Source: Hsuehochloa calcarea (Eukaryota; Streptophyta; Magnoliopsida; Poales; Poaceae). Taken from it: a stretch of 64,000 bases of DNA. The stretch's first letter is position 1. Every line of letters starts with the position of its first letter. Positions 18,869 to 30,639 of this stretch are shown here, one piece after another. The stretch lies in the NCBI GenBank assembly GCA_036346395.1, contig CM070605.1, forward strand, positions 2,790,001-2,854,000, written 5' to 3'. The notes beneath the pieces are model-generated. The model did not search any database and had not been told where the DNA came from. It saw only the letters and a list, made by a program, of their open reading frames with translations. Both the position numbers and the translations under genes were made by a program.

Positions 18869-20579
18869 GGAGCTTGCTGAATGCTGATGCAGTGGTTCAG
18901 TACGTTTCAGGGTGGATCATGTAGTCGTGGGGTTCAGTGTTCTTGTTAACATTACCTTGGTTACGGTGTAATTGGTGATTGGGTTTACTATTTCATTAGG
19001 TTCATGTATGAGATTACTCGGTTGGGCTGTACACTATTTGGATTATTGGATTGGTTCTGGACATGGAATACACGTATCCTAGTATGATGTGCTGATATAA
19101 ATAGACTATGCTAAGACTTCTGGAAACGGCAAACCATGAATTCTGCTTCAAATTGCTCTTCGTGTCTGTCCAACTTCTCCAAGAAGGCCCCTTTCGATCT
19201 CAGTCTCGATCTTGTTGCCTCCATCTTTATTTATCATCCACGCCAGATCTTTCCTCCAACTGATGACAATTCCATATCAACAAAGCCTTTCTATTCCAGT
19301 ATTTCCAAAATCGGATTTCCTTTCTTGGTGGTTATTCTGATCCATCCCCGTTAACTTGGTCTTCCTGACTTTCTCCAATTTTCTGTTGACGTAGCTGACT
19401 ATTCATTCTGCTAAAATTAGGCGGCGACAATTAGTACTGATACCTAAAAAAAACTCCCGAAAGTGTTTTTAAATATAAATCTCTTGTGGTACTATACCAA
19501 ATATGTAAGTTTATTCAAGTGCATAGAGCGGTAGAGGGGTTATATTATATGAAAAAGACATGCGTCTACTACTGAGTTGGCCTCACAGCACAACGTAGAA
19601 ATAGGGATGTGTTGTTTTTCTTAGGACAAGCTAGCAGAAAGAAGTAATTCAAACCGACGGTGGAGTTGAAAGACGAGAGTGCCTACCTCCTCCGAGCCGA
19701 GAGTGCCCGCCCTTCTTGAGAACTGCTATTTAATCGTCTGTTGAGTTATCAGGTAAAACATCACGTATATATATGAATCAGAGTGTATTTACGTTTGTGA
19801 ACCCTAAATCGGTCGCATTGCTCGATTAGTCGGCTGCTTCCATATAATTGCCCGTATAATCTGTTTAATAGACCAAATTCAGCCATTTAGTCAAGTTAGA
19901 ATTCAGCCCGTTACAACAAGCCCAATAACAACTCAGTTAGAATCCTAATATACTTAAGCACAAAACACTTTATTCAGAGCAATTGATTCATATATAACCA
20001 TCACAAAATCAGACTGTTAACAATGATTCAGAGTAACTGATTCTCTCGTGGTTGTGGGTCATTTTGTGTACTTAAATTTAAAACTTAGTTCTTTTGGTTG
20101 TCGCCTCGTCCTCGTCCGTGTGTTAAGTTAGTTTAATCTATATGATAATGTGTGCTTTTAATCTATTGCTTAAACTCGTTGCAAGTCGTACCTTGGTGCA
20201 GAACTATAATAGTCTACCGATCAATCTTGTTATCTTTTGAGTTAGTAATGAAGTTAATTATCATATACAATTGGAGGATGGTACAAGTCTTTTCGATAGT
20301 ATTGATAATATATTGTGTTCAAATATCTTTTAAACTAGTTTTATCATCAAATATGTAAGAACATCAAATTGTCCACATAATTTCGATTATTCATCCTTAT
20401 TCCGATTAATCACCTGATGGAACTGTATTACGCTGTCGCTGCCAACTCACCCAAAAGCCAATGGCCACCGCCGCTCTCACTAGAAACCTAAAGTCATTCT
20501 AGATCAAACAATAGTACAGGCCGGACCAACGAGTGATTCGTAGTTGGCCTTCATAGGCACCATGATCCATGGGCCATGG
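18869..20579. other. DUF1218 3' UTR and intergenic DNA
   Basis: The first 200 bases are the probable 3' UTR. The rest (about 19130-20579) is AT-rich with no gene, no recognisable TE end and only short chance frames. A short stretch at 19970-20045 repeats 'GATTCA-GAGT/GCAA' motifs (TTCAGAGCAATTGATTC / TTCAGAGTAACTGATTC). Confidence 0.5.
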
Positions 20580-21111
20580 CGACAGCGCAACGCCGCGACG
20601 GCCGTGACCGTAAGCGACGGCGGTCATGGAGAGGGGTAGGGAGCGAGTAGCGGCACACGCTGGCGGCCCGCCTCAATGGCGAACCGCCGAGCCCAAGCCG
20701 ACGAGAAGGCGATGGGTCGCAAATACGTTACAAACTACACAGGGCACATGTGAATTCACTATTTCACTGAATTGATTCTCAATTCCCAAACCGATGAACC
20801 TAGTAACCAAATCAACATTTTTATTTTGTATTAATTGTGACCGGTTAATCTTGTCTTTTTGTTTTTGTGAATTGTAGATCATAGAGCCTTGAAAAATGAA
20901 AAAGAAGTATGTAGGTTTGAAATTTCTCCAAAATAAGAAGTATGTATTTTTTCATAATTATTTTGTAATTTCTCTAAATTATTTTAGATGTTGTCTCTAG
21001 TGCGAATAATTTGTACATTGATTCTTGCTACTATGGACCTTTATGTTTTACATTGAGAAAATATTTTTATAACTTCGAACGCCCATTCTGAAAATGATGG
21101 GTCCACCACTG
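20580..21111 (-). repeat. DNA-transposon-like repeat, copy 1 (inverted copy at 52.1 kb)
   Basis: Read on the minus strand from 21111 it begins CAGTGGTGGACCCAT and continues through TGTAAAACATAAA, ATTCACAAAAACAAAAAGAC and GGGAATTGAGAATCAATT, the same order of sentences as the plus strand at 52093-52560. The copies differ by many substitutions and small indels, so they are old. The CAG(G/T)GGTGGAC end resembles hAT-type termini, but no transposase frame is present and the left end (around 20560-20600) is not defined. Confidence 0.65.
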
Positions 21112-21992
21112 CAGGTGACAGGCCTGGGACATGCCCAGGGGTGTGTTGCTTGGTTGGAAACATGTGCTTGATAAAGTAAGCTATGATTACATTTCTGTAA
21201 TAACATTTTTAAATTTGAGTAATAACTTTAAAAATAGAAAAACTACCTATGTCATCACATCCAATTCTTACAGAATAGGTAGACACCGCTCGATCAAACC
21301 CCCTTGCACGAATCGCAGGGAACATTCCCTTCCACCTCTCTCCCCCATTACGCTTTCTCTCTCCCCGCAACTACCCACCTACTCCTCTCTCTCTCTCTCT
21401 CTCTCTCCTCCGCCGGTAGATCGCTGCCAAGCGCATTGCGATCCCCTACTTCGGTGGCCGGGATCTCATCAGTCCTCCGCCTCCCGACCAACAAGGCCAT
21501 TTGCACGAGTTTTTGCTTTATATGGTACTAATTGTACTTTTGTCTTTCTTCCGACATTAATATTAAAAATAGCATATTTTATCATGTCCTAAGGGACTGG
21601 ACTCCCCAGTGTACGTCACGTGTGAAATCTGAACCCTGGTGCATGGAAGTGGCGAGTGAAATAAAAAAAATTCGATTAGAAAATATTTATAATACTATTT
21701 GGCACTATTTAATACTATTTAACATAATTCGAAGCATTTTTGAAATATTAAAAAATATATTTTTTTGGGTTTTTTATTCTTGTTTTTTTTACCTCGTACT
21801 TGCAGCTTCAAATGTATTATCACGTGTACCAGAAAAAAAATCACAAAAATTTTCATATGAAATCACGGCGCAGCACAGCACACGCTACTTCAAACATAGA
21901 TGTCAATCGTCGACATCGCAACCCTTGGTGGCTCAGTGAGTCGATGAACGGTGCGAGTGAAATACTATTTAACGACGCGACAGTGGGCAGTA
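21112..21992. other. Intergenic DNA with CT microsatellite
   Basis: Holds a (CT)n tract at 21385-21407 within a pyrimidine-rich GC-richer stretch (21320-21500). It also holds an AT-rich tract with repeated TAATACTATTT/AAATACTATTT words (21690-21975) that suggests an old repeat. No gene is supported. It ends at the solo LTR target duplication CAGTA. Confidence 0.5.
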
Positions 21993-24014
21993 TGTAATAC
22001 CCCGGAAATCGGATTAGTAAATTACAGAATTAGCCGGGAGGAGAAAAGGGAATAAGAGGAATAGTAAAACATGAAACGACAGCAGGGAATAAGAGGGGCC
22101 TTCTTGTGGCCGACCAAGGGGGTGCCCACCCCCCCAAAAACCCTAATCCCCCTCCCCCTTTTCCCCCTCCCCCATTGTGAGCCGCCCCACCTTCCCCACT
22201 GCTATGCGCCGCCTCCCCACCTCTCCCTGCGCCACCACCTTCTCCACAGCCCTTCTCCCTCCCGGCGAAGCCCGCTATGTGGTCCATTGGAAGGAAGGCG
22301 AGGAGGCGACTTTTGGAGGGCCAACCAAGGAGAGGTAGCAGATCAGATTTGTGCAGCGTGGTTGCTCGTCAGTTTTGGGTAAGATACGTACGTTTTCTGA
22401 TCTGATCACCTCTTAGAAAGTTGTAGCTCTCGGTTTTAGCTTTCTTTTGGCACCAAGATCACCTGATTTGGAGTCACGGTTTAGGAGTTATGCTAGTTTT
22501 ACCGCGAATGTCCAGGAGGGTTGACGTGAATTGGCAGATTGTCTTGTCTGGCCAATTTGAATTTTTTAGAGACCGAATCAGAAATAACACCCAAAATGAA
22601 TGTTGTATATAATTATGTAAGATTTCCAGGTTGATAAAGAACACAATTTGTAGAGTTGCCAATCAAAAGTTATGCAAGTTTTACCGTCGCTGTTTTTTGT
22701 CTGTTAGATTGTTAGGACAGAGAACTTCACCTGAATATTAGGGCTAGTAGGATGCCGAGCCAGGGGACTATCCCAACTAGGTTTTTGTAGAACGTTTTTT
22801 CATGATTACATAGAGACTAATATCACCTTGATCCGAGTTTCGTAGTGAAAGTTATGATATTTTTAGTACAAACTGTCCCGGAAGCTTTACGCGATCTGTA
22901 GGGGATTTGGGTAGAACTTCTATTCGAACCTTAGGGCTTGAGGAATTGGATTAAGGGGTGTAATCGGAGTCCATCTTTCAGCGTATTTATTGTTACCACT
23001 ATGCTTGTATAGGAGGCGGAGTTCCGAAGTAAAGGCACCGATTTTGCTTCTTCGTGTGCTGTAGGGGGGAAAGAAAGAAACATGCAAGTACAGTAGTGGT
23101 AAATTGTGCGTGATCATTTATTCATGTTTACTATGTTATGAGTATATTGTGTTAATCATGGATGCTCGAATGTTATGGATATCAATGCTCGTCAATGCTA
23201 GAAGTATGCGTAAGTTTTATTTATGCATGATGATTTAAAGTATTGACCATGTGCATCATGATATCATATTGGAGGCATGGTCACGTGGTGACCAAGAATT
23301 AATTGAGGTCCCCGTCATGAATATGATGGGCTTTTGGGTCCCCATACTTGTGGAGTATGGGCTAAGGTCCCTGTGCTAGAAGGCACAGGCATGGGTGTGC
23401 ATCTACGGATGCACACTTCGCAATACCGGTATATGCAAAAGAGAGAAGGAAAAGTGCATTTGAACAGTTGCATCGCATAAGCATGAGCCATGTTTATTAT
23501 GGATAGTTGTGGATGGATGCCAATAGTTATAGTTGCAATTGCCATTGTCTTACTGACTGTACTTTGCTGAGTCTTGGACCCACTCTTGCTGTTGTTATGT
23601 TTTAGGTACTTCGTTTGCCGACGGCATGCATGGGAGGGAGTAGGATTGCTTTGGTTGCACTCACTACCACTCATTCGTTAAAGGAATATTATCATTTAGA
23701 TCATACCTTAATAACAAGCATATGTTTAAGGTCTAAGTTTTGGCTATGCTTGAATGCATTGAATTATTTGTAATAATGAGAGTGGTAAATTTTATTTATG
23801 CTTGATTATGCCTTAACCGAGTACATTATCTATGAATGCTTCGATGAACTTTGGTTGTTGAAATATTGTTAATCTTATGCTTCTATTGGAACCTCCGGTA
23901 TACTTAGTTATACAAAGGAGGTTCTGTCGAAATTTATTGTAATATCATAGGGTTTTATTTGTTATCTCGTTATTTTAGTAGCATACCAGGCTCATGTTGG
24001 GCTGGGGTGTTACA
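21993..24014 (+). mobile_element. Solo LTR of a gypsy element, TSD CAGTA
   Basis: A 2022-bp unit starting TGTAATACCCCGG and ending GGGGTGTTACA, so its ends form the TGTAAYACCCC inverted repeat common to Tekay-like and related grass LTRs. A 5-bp duplication CAGTA sits at 21988-21992 and 24015-24019. There is no internal domain, primer site or coding region, so it is the product of unequal recombination between two LTRs. The strand is assigned by TG...CA plus the GC-rich early section; the opposite orientation cannot be excluded. Confidence 0.9.
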
Positions 24015-24059
24015 CAGTAGTACACCGTCACCGATCGCAGTAGCGGAGAGTAGTACACC

Positions 24060-24776
24060 GTTACCGGTCGAGTCGCAAGGGGGGCGACTAGCCAACTGAC
24101 TAGTTGCGACTAGCCATGACTAGTCGCCAGACTAGGAAGTATATAAATAGGGTATGTAATATACTAAGTTGTAGCCACAATTAAACACATATACATATTG
24201 TACAAACATGAAATAAAGAGAAGAACAACATAAGCATGATGATAGGTTGATGACTTACTTGTTTGGATTTTAACATATATTTCTTGATGAATGTCTTTTC
24301 TTTGAAATTGAGAAGCAACGCCATGGAAGTTGAAAAAAATCAGCAAATTGTTGGTCATCAATGTCTATCATGGTACCTGACTCGCTGCAGATGGTGAAAT
24401 GGAGTTGTCAAATTGTGATATACTACTACTAGTAGTAGTAATACTGGTACTACTAGTACTACTGCTACTACTACTTCAGTATTGCTACTACTAGTACTAC
24501 TGCTACCACATACAAAAACAAAGCATTAGTGAGCAGAGGCAGAGCGCAGCAAAAAAAAACAGCGCAAGCAAGGAGCATAGAAAGGAGAGGACAGGGAGAG
24601 GGGTGCTCACCGAGGCTGGGGTCGACGGCGATTGGCTACGGCGGCGTCGTGGACGGGGTAGACAGGGGAGGGCTGAGGAGGAGATGGTCGACGGTGACTG
24701 GCGGTGGTGGGGGGCTAGGCTCCCGCTCGGCGCTCGTCCTCGTAGCACAGGCGGCGGAGGCGGTGTTGTGGACGGG
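24060..24776. repeat. CGACTAGT-rich repeat, left half (split by Tat element)
   Basis: Begins with clustered CGACTAG / ACTAGTTGCGACTAG words (24080-24135), contains a long (TAC)n/(TAG)n tract (24419-24509) and a GC-rich part (24590-24776). The matching right part is 48305-48640, which ends with GCGACTAGTTGCGATTAG and GTCGACTAGTCGTGACC. Subterminal repeats of this kind are typical of hAT elements; no transposase is present and no target duplication could be assigned. Confidence 0.5.
24419..24509. repeat. Imperfect TAC/TAG trinucleotide repeat
   Basis: A run of TAC, TAG and TGC triplets including ACTACTACTAGTAGTAGTA, which is an inverted repeat and could form a hairpin. Non-coding. Confidence 0.9.
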
Positions 24777-25487
24777 TGTTGAGGATTAAAATATTCATAT
24801 ATTATCTTAATATATGATAAAGACCATACGTCTTCGTGGTCGTAACTTCTAAGACCACCAACCTAACCGGTCGTAGGTACTACAGAAGTTATATAATAAA
24901 TACCCTGGTCGGACAAAGCTCCAAACCTAGTCCACGACCAGGTAAGTGCTCGTAAAGCTATGAACAGGCGTCTAGGTCGAGTCCCCGACCACGCCACTCA
25001 CTATGTGATGAATGAACCACGTGTTTCATATTCCGCATAATACAACACTATCCCGGTTGATGGTGTAACGTTTCTTAAAACCATTAATCGCGAGCGCTTG
25101 ATATCTTCACCAACTGCCTCTGCAGTTGGTGGAACCGTCAAACTACCGTCTCTTCCCGACCAGACGCGTCGCTCCCCAACGGATGTCTCTTCATGGGATA
25201 ACTGCCACCGCTTCATCAAGTACTTAAGGAGGACATGGGGACACGAGGACACGAAGACATGCAAAGAAACATAGACACACAAAGTGGAAGTTAGAACATC
25301 GCTGCAGAAACAACACCAAGCAAGGAATAGCTGGGCATTGTGTTCTTGTAGTGATTAGAAACTCTTAGTGTTTGTAACAGTGAGTTCATAGCAATAAAGA
25401 ACAAGCCCGTTCCACTCCCAGGAGATACGCACATTTTTCCTCTTTTTTCTTTATATAATCATAAGATCGGCGATTTGATCGTCGACA
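24777..25487 (+). repeat. 5' LTR of the Tat-lineage element
   Basis: TGTTGAGG to GTCGACA; contains TTTATATAATCATAAG near its end as a possible TATA region and a palindromic AACTGCCTCTGCAGTTGG at about 25110. Differences from the 3' LTR are mostly C/T or A/G, plus a cluster at about 25086-25105. Confidence 0.95.
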
Positions 25488-25488
25488 G

Positions 25489-25508
25489 CTGGCGCCGTCC
25501 GTGGGGAA
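25489..25508 (+). promoter_or_regulatory. Primer-binding site of the Tat-lineage element
   Basis: TGGCGCCGTCCGTGGGG begins two bases after the LTR end. TGGCGCCGT is the tRNA-complementary core used by Tat/Athila-type plant elements. The minus-strand Tat copy has GTTAGCGCCATCCGTGGGG at the same place. Confidence 0.8.
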
Positions 25509-25579
25509 GATAGTGCAAAACTCCTGAAGAGGTTCCTCGCTCAACTCGTCCGTTTTTCTTCATATTTATAATTGTAAGT

Positions 25580-26410
25580 ATGGCAGGAACATGGGATGAG
25601 GAGAATTGGTTCGACCTGGATGACTACTCCAACCTTGACATGGAAGCCTGCATCCAGGCCATGCAACATTCGGGGTCTTCATCCTCTTCCGCTGGTTCGC
25701 AAGTCACTGACGACGGTGAATTTGAGCGGATGGATGAAGACACTCCGTTGCGCCAAGAAGCGCTCTCTGAGGGACAGGTCGTTCCGACCAGTTCGGAACA
25801 TCCGAATGTTTCTCCAAGACCGGTTTCCCCGACCGGTGAAAAAGGTGACAATGCTTCAGCCCCACAACCCGAGGGTCAATATACCCTTGACGTAACCATG
25901 GCTGACAGGTATTCACCAACGGCTTCTGGAAATTCCAGGGACCAACGAACACTTGGTAACGGTGTCGATGAAACCCTCATCGGTAATGGGCCGAGTGGGG
26001 ACGATAAAACTCAGTATCCGATCGGCAATCCGCGGCTGAGCCCACCACGAAGACCTCAGGAGGTTCTCATCTCCGATCGGTCTCTGTCATGGGAGTCTCT
26101 GGTAGAAGCACTGAGAAGTTCTCTACTAGTTACAGTGAAAGCTCCTCAGAGGATCATTGCTGGAAGCATGAGGTCAACGCGATCGGAAATACTGATCGTA
26201 ATGCCATGCGATCCCCGCACACCCCGCCGCCACCACTGGCGATGGAGATGGCGCGGCAATCAAGCACCACCGCCAGAGGCAACAGAGCCGATGAACGCCC
26301 ATCGGTTAATTCGCGTGGTGCATTTCACCAAGGATGACGGGCGAGGCGAGTTGGGCCCAAGGTCTAGAGGAACTTGGTCTCGAACACCAACATCAACGAT
26401 GAATCCCTAA
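25580..26410 (+). pseudogene. Tat gag, N-terminal part
   Basis: Starts at ATGGCAGGAACATGGG: MAGTWDEENWFDLDDYSNLD, the same acidic opening as the minus-strand element at 63273 (MAGEWNEENWFDLADYADID). The next 200 residues are Ser/Pro/Gly-rich and probably disordered. The frame ends at 26410, and the following 26411-26586 still reads as coding in another frame (IRNLCRIQDIRNNTDHVLAE), so a frameshift separates this from the capsid part. Confidence 0.8.
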
Positions 26411-26586
26411 GACCTTCGTATGATTCGTAACTTGTGTCGTATTCAAGATATTCGCAATAATACTGACCATGTTCTGGCTGAAGCTCCGGGCTTTACCCAA
26501 TTGGTAGGGCAGGTATCGGAAATCCTTCAACAAAGCGTGCGTAGCAGAAGCGTCACGAGGGGCAAAGGACATCACAAAGTCTAACG

Positions 26587-27933
26587 GTGACTTCGTCTCA
26601 GCGCTCCTCCCTCAGTAGAGGGCAGCATGGTTATCCACCGGTACCTAGACCTCCTCGGCGGTTTCGACTAGCAAGTCATGAAGGAAGAAGGCTATTCCGA
26701 ACAACGACCTCTTCCCCTCGCCCAGGAGAGCACCTGCTCGGCCCAGATGATCTCCGTCATCATCTGAGTCATGCTAACGGTCAAAGACGTCATAATAACA
26801 TCTACGACCGGATCAGGACACCGAAGCCTCGGTATTCTAACTACGGAAACCGATCTCCTATTGATCATAATCCGGCGCCTCTCCCAAGAAGGCGCTACGA
26901 AACTGTCACAGGTTGTCGAGCCTTTTCTGCAGGGCTCCAAGCTGTGCGTTGGCCTAATAGGTTTCGACCTGCCAACATGGATAAATTCGATGGATCTCAA
27001 AATCCATTAGAGTTTCTCCAGATATATACCACTGCCATCAGAGCTGCTGGTGGTGATGAGAACGTGATGGCTAACTATTTGCCCACGGTTCTGGAAGGAT
27101 CTGCCCGGTCTTGGTTGCTTAACCAACCGGTTGGATCTATCTACACTTGGGAACAACTCTGCGATCTGTTAATTGTGAATTTTCAGGGTACATATGATCG
27201 CCCTGGAAAGGAGGATGATCTCCATCGAACTCGGCAGGAACCAAAAGAAACTCTCTGGCAGTACATCAAAAGGTTTAGCCAAGTTCGAAATTCCATTCTG
27301 GAGATCGCAGAATCTTCTGTGATTCAGGCATTCAAGGCAGGTCTAAGGAATCGGTGGTTTATGGAGGATATCGCTATGAATCCCCCACGAACAACCGCCG
27401 AACTTTTTGACATGGCTGATAAATATGCAGCCGCTAGCGAAGCGGTTGAATGGAACGAAGTCGTAGATCGAAAAGACAAAATCCCTCAGCCTGGCTTAGA
27501 GAAGCCAGAAAAGAATCCCAATAAGATTTCCAAGAAAAAGAAGCACCGTAAGATGGGCACCAAAGAGGTCCTTGCGGTTCAAGATAAACCGTTCAAGGGC
27601 AAGAAGGACTATACCGGTCGGGGCAAAGCCAAAGTTCCGACTAATAGTCCCAGTAAGAGTAAGAAGTGGTGTCCACTTCACCGACAGGCAGGGCATGATT
27701 TGCGCACCTGCCGTGTTTGGCAAAAAAAGCTGGAGGATTACTATGCAGGTAAAGGCCCGCTTCCCGCAATTCAAGAATTGGGGGAAACAAGTTCCAAGAA
27801 AGACAAAGATGGCGATGAAGAAATGGAGTACCAGGAACCTCAACGCACGGTCAACATGATCTTTGGAGGTTCTTCATCATACGATTCAAGGTCATCATCG
27901 AAGGCCATGGAACGAGAAGTCAACTTAGCGTAA
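26587..27933 (+). pseudogene. Tat gag, capsid and zinc knuckle
   Basis: 448 codons. Capsid (retrotransposon gag domain) at about residues 120-300: MDKFDGSQNPLEFLQIYTTA, EGSARSWLLNQPVGSIYTWE, NFQGTYDRPG, then ETLWQYIKRFSQ. A basic Lys-rich linker follows, then a CPLHRQAGHDLRTCR knuckle at about residue 358-372 (CX2H-x-H-x4-C type), which binds nucleic acid in related Gags. The last part is acidic. The frame is broken from the first gag part upstream and from protease downstream. A close relative is on the minus strand at 61176-61910. Confidence 0.85.
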
Positions 27934-28480
27934 CCTTCGATCGCCGCCCGGTCATCAAGGTGGTGGGATACCGTAATCTCCTTCGCAAAGAAGATCGCCT
28001 GCTCATTCAACTCAACCGTGTAGGTTCCTATCATCGTAGAGCCTACTATTAATAATCGCAAAGTCAATCGGGTATTAATAGGCGGTGGTAGTTCTTAAAT
28101 ATTTTATTTTCGGAGCTTTAGAAGACATGCGTTTCCTAGAACAAAGGTGAAACTAAAGAAATATGCCTTTCATGGCATAGTTCTTGGCTCTACCGCCAAA
28201 CCGATAGGACAAGTGTCTTTACTGGGTTACGTTCGGAAGTCCCGGTAATTTCCGAGTAAAGGATTTCATTTGATGTGGTTGATTTTGAAACCGCGTATAA
28301 TGGAATTCTTGGTCGTCCTAAGATTAGCAAAATTCTTGATAGCCACGCACTCACGGTATCAAAGTTTGAAAATGCCAGACCAAAAGGTGTGATCATGGTT
28401 CGTGGAGATCGCAAAATGGCATACGCATGTGATCGAAGGTCTCTAGAATTGGTCGATGAGTGCCCACCGTAAATTTCGAC
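27934..28480 (+). pseudogene. Tat aspartic protease remnant
   Basis: After gag, VDFETAYNGILGRPKISK and FENARPKGVIMVRGDRKMAY match the C-terminal half of the protease in this lineage (compare NFDTTYNIILGRPTLAK on the minus strand at 60.5 kb). The active-site part before it (about 28030-28200) cannot be read in one frame because of multiple short indels. Confidence 0.7.
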
Positions 28481-28779
28481 TCATCATCCGTGCGTGTCAA
28501 GCACCTGCACTCCAAGATAACACCCAAACCGTCCGACTGCACCAAAGAGGTTCCACCCGACGAAGGCGCTCCTTCAAGAAACGCCATGTCGTGCAATGAT
28601 GGTGGATCCTTTCCAAAGGTACCGACGGAGCAGACTCGATCCTAAATAGGAAGAGTCGCCATCTCCTTCCTCCGAGCAAACCAGATGTATTCGCATGGCA
28701 AGCGTCCGACATGCCCGAGTCCCTGTGAGGTGATCGAGCACAAAGCTAGCCCTCCGACAAAAATCCGGCCAAGCGAAGC

Positions 28780-29450
28780 TCAGGCGTTTCGCACCGGACC
28801 GGAAGGACGCCATCCAGTCTGAAATTGACAACTTCTTAAAGGCTGGATTCATTCGTGAAGTACATCACCCTCAATGGCTCGCTAATCCTGTAATGGTTAG
28901 AAAGAGTAATGGGAAATGGAGGATGTGTATAGACTTCACAGATCTTAATAAAGCTTGTCCAAGGATGATTTTCCCTTCCTCGCATTGATCAACTTGTAGA
29001 CTCTATCTCCAAAAGAGTTATTAAGTTTTTTAGATGCCTACTCAGGGTACCACCAGATTAGTATGAGTAAAGAAGATGAAGAGAAAACTTCCTTCATCAC
29101 TCCATTTGGCACTTACTGTTATGTAAAGATGCCCTTTGGTCTCAAAAACGCTGGTGCAACTTTTCAAAGATTAATGCGAAAACCTTCACCCACAAATAGA
29201 TCGAAATTTGGAAGCCTACGTTGATGACTTAGTAGTGAAAAGTGTCAACTCCGCGACCATATGCTTGACCTTAAAGAGACTTTCAATAACTTGAGAAGAC
29301 ATAACCTCAAGTTGAATCCGAGAAATGTGTGTTCGGGTTTCACTTGAAAAATTGCTTGGTTTCTAGTTTCACTAGAGGTATTGAAGCAAACCCTGCGAAG
29401 ATATCGCCATCCATCGATGCGCCCCGACCACGAAGAAGGAAGTCCGTGGC
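28780..29450 (+). pseudogene. Tat reverse transcriptase, heavily frameshifted
   Basis: In three frames: EVHHPQWLANPVMVRKSNGK then WRMCIDFTDLNKACP (28858-28965), SMSKEDEEKTSFITPFGTYC then YVKMPFGLKNAGATFQRLM (29055-29175), and the catalytic AYVDDLVVKS (29214-29240) with both aspartates intact. The order and wording are unambiguous, but short indels break the frame every 50-150 bases. Confidence 0.8.
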
Positions 29451-29499
29451 TAACCGTATGTATGGCGCTAAGTCGTTTATAGCGTGTTAGGGAAAAGGA

Positions 29500-30385
29500 A
29501 TACCTTTTTCAAACTCCTTCGAAACATGGAAGTTTCGAGTGGACGATGAAGCGAATGATGCCTTTGAAAAGCTCAAAGAGTACCTTACGAGCACCCCGGT
29601 CTTAGTTTCTCCAAGACCAGGGGAAACACTGTTGATTTATGTGGTCGCAACACCACAAGTCGTCGTGATGTAATCGGTCGAGAACGTGAGAACGCCCAAC
29701 GACCGAAGTATTACGTGGCGAAGTCTTACATAGGCCAAAGGAAAGATACCCACAGGTACAAAAGTTGCTTTATAGTCTCCTTATGGCTTCAAGGAAACTA
29801 AGGCATTACTTCCAGGCCCACAAAGTGGTCGTGCCTACTAGATATCCCTTAGGTCAAGTCCTTGAAATAGGGAATCGCCGGACGAATAGCAAATGGGCGG
29901 TGGAGCTAGGGACGTTCGACCTCCATTTCATCTCACGAATAGCCATAAAATCTCAGGCGATAGCAGAATTCATTGCTGAGTGGACAAACCCGGAATCTAA
30001 GCAAGAACCCGAGTACGAGCACCACGACGAGTGGACAATGTACTTTGACGGTTCCTTAATGCTTAAAGGATCGGGTGAGTCGCCTTGATATCCCCTACCG
30101 CGAACACATCAAGTATGCCGTCGGCTTTAACTTTTCCGCTACAAACAATGTGGCGGAGTACGAAGGTTTGTTGGCAGGACTCCGAGCAGCTCGTTCGCTT
30201 AGGATTCGCAAATTGCTAGTGAAAGGCGATTCTCAACTAGTAGCGAATCAAGTAGGGAAAGAGTACCAATGCTCGAGTACCAAGATGTCTTCCTATCTCG
30301 CTAAATACGGAAATTCGAAAAGCACTTCTTCGGTTTCGGATCAACATATTCCTAGAAAGGAGAACTTTCTAGCGGTCGATTAACG
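29500..30385 (+). pseudogene. Tat RT thumb and RNase H, frameshifted
   Basis: Includes EANDAFEKLKEYLTSTPVLV (about 29545-29605), the RT-RH hinge, KWAVELGTFDLHFISRIAIK (about 29900-29950) and QAIAEFIAEWTNPE, then an archaeal-type second RNase H segment: MYFDGSLMLKGSG (30038-30075), NNVAEYEGLLAGLRAARSLR (30145-30205) and LLVKGDSQLVANQVGKEY. A dual RNase H with this second domain is a feature of Tat-lineage elements. Frame is lost near 30080 and 30380. Confidence 0.75.
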
Positions 30386-30639
30386 CGGATGGCCTCTACT
30401 AGGTCAACCGTCTCACGAGAGTTTTTCTCGAGCAACTCGATTCACCTTCGGTGGTCGAGCATTTCGAGAACATCGATAGTTTACATCAGTCAATCCTATT
30501 GACTCGATAACTTAGATGCTCCATGGATCGGTGACGATCAAGGTAGAGATCGATGACATCGATCTACATTTATCTTCAAAGATGACCTAATTCACAAGAT
30601 GATGTAGAGGCTAATCGTATAGCACGAAAGGCCAAATCA

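Noticed and set aside
18621..18887. Alternative frame over DUF1218 exon 3
   Set aside because: The DUF1218 frame matches the spliced protein; the other is a shadow frame.
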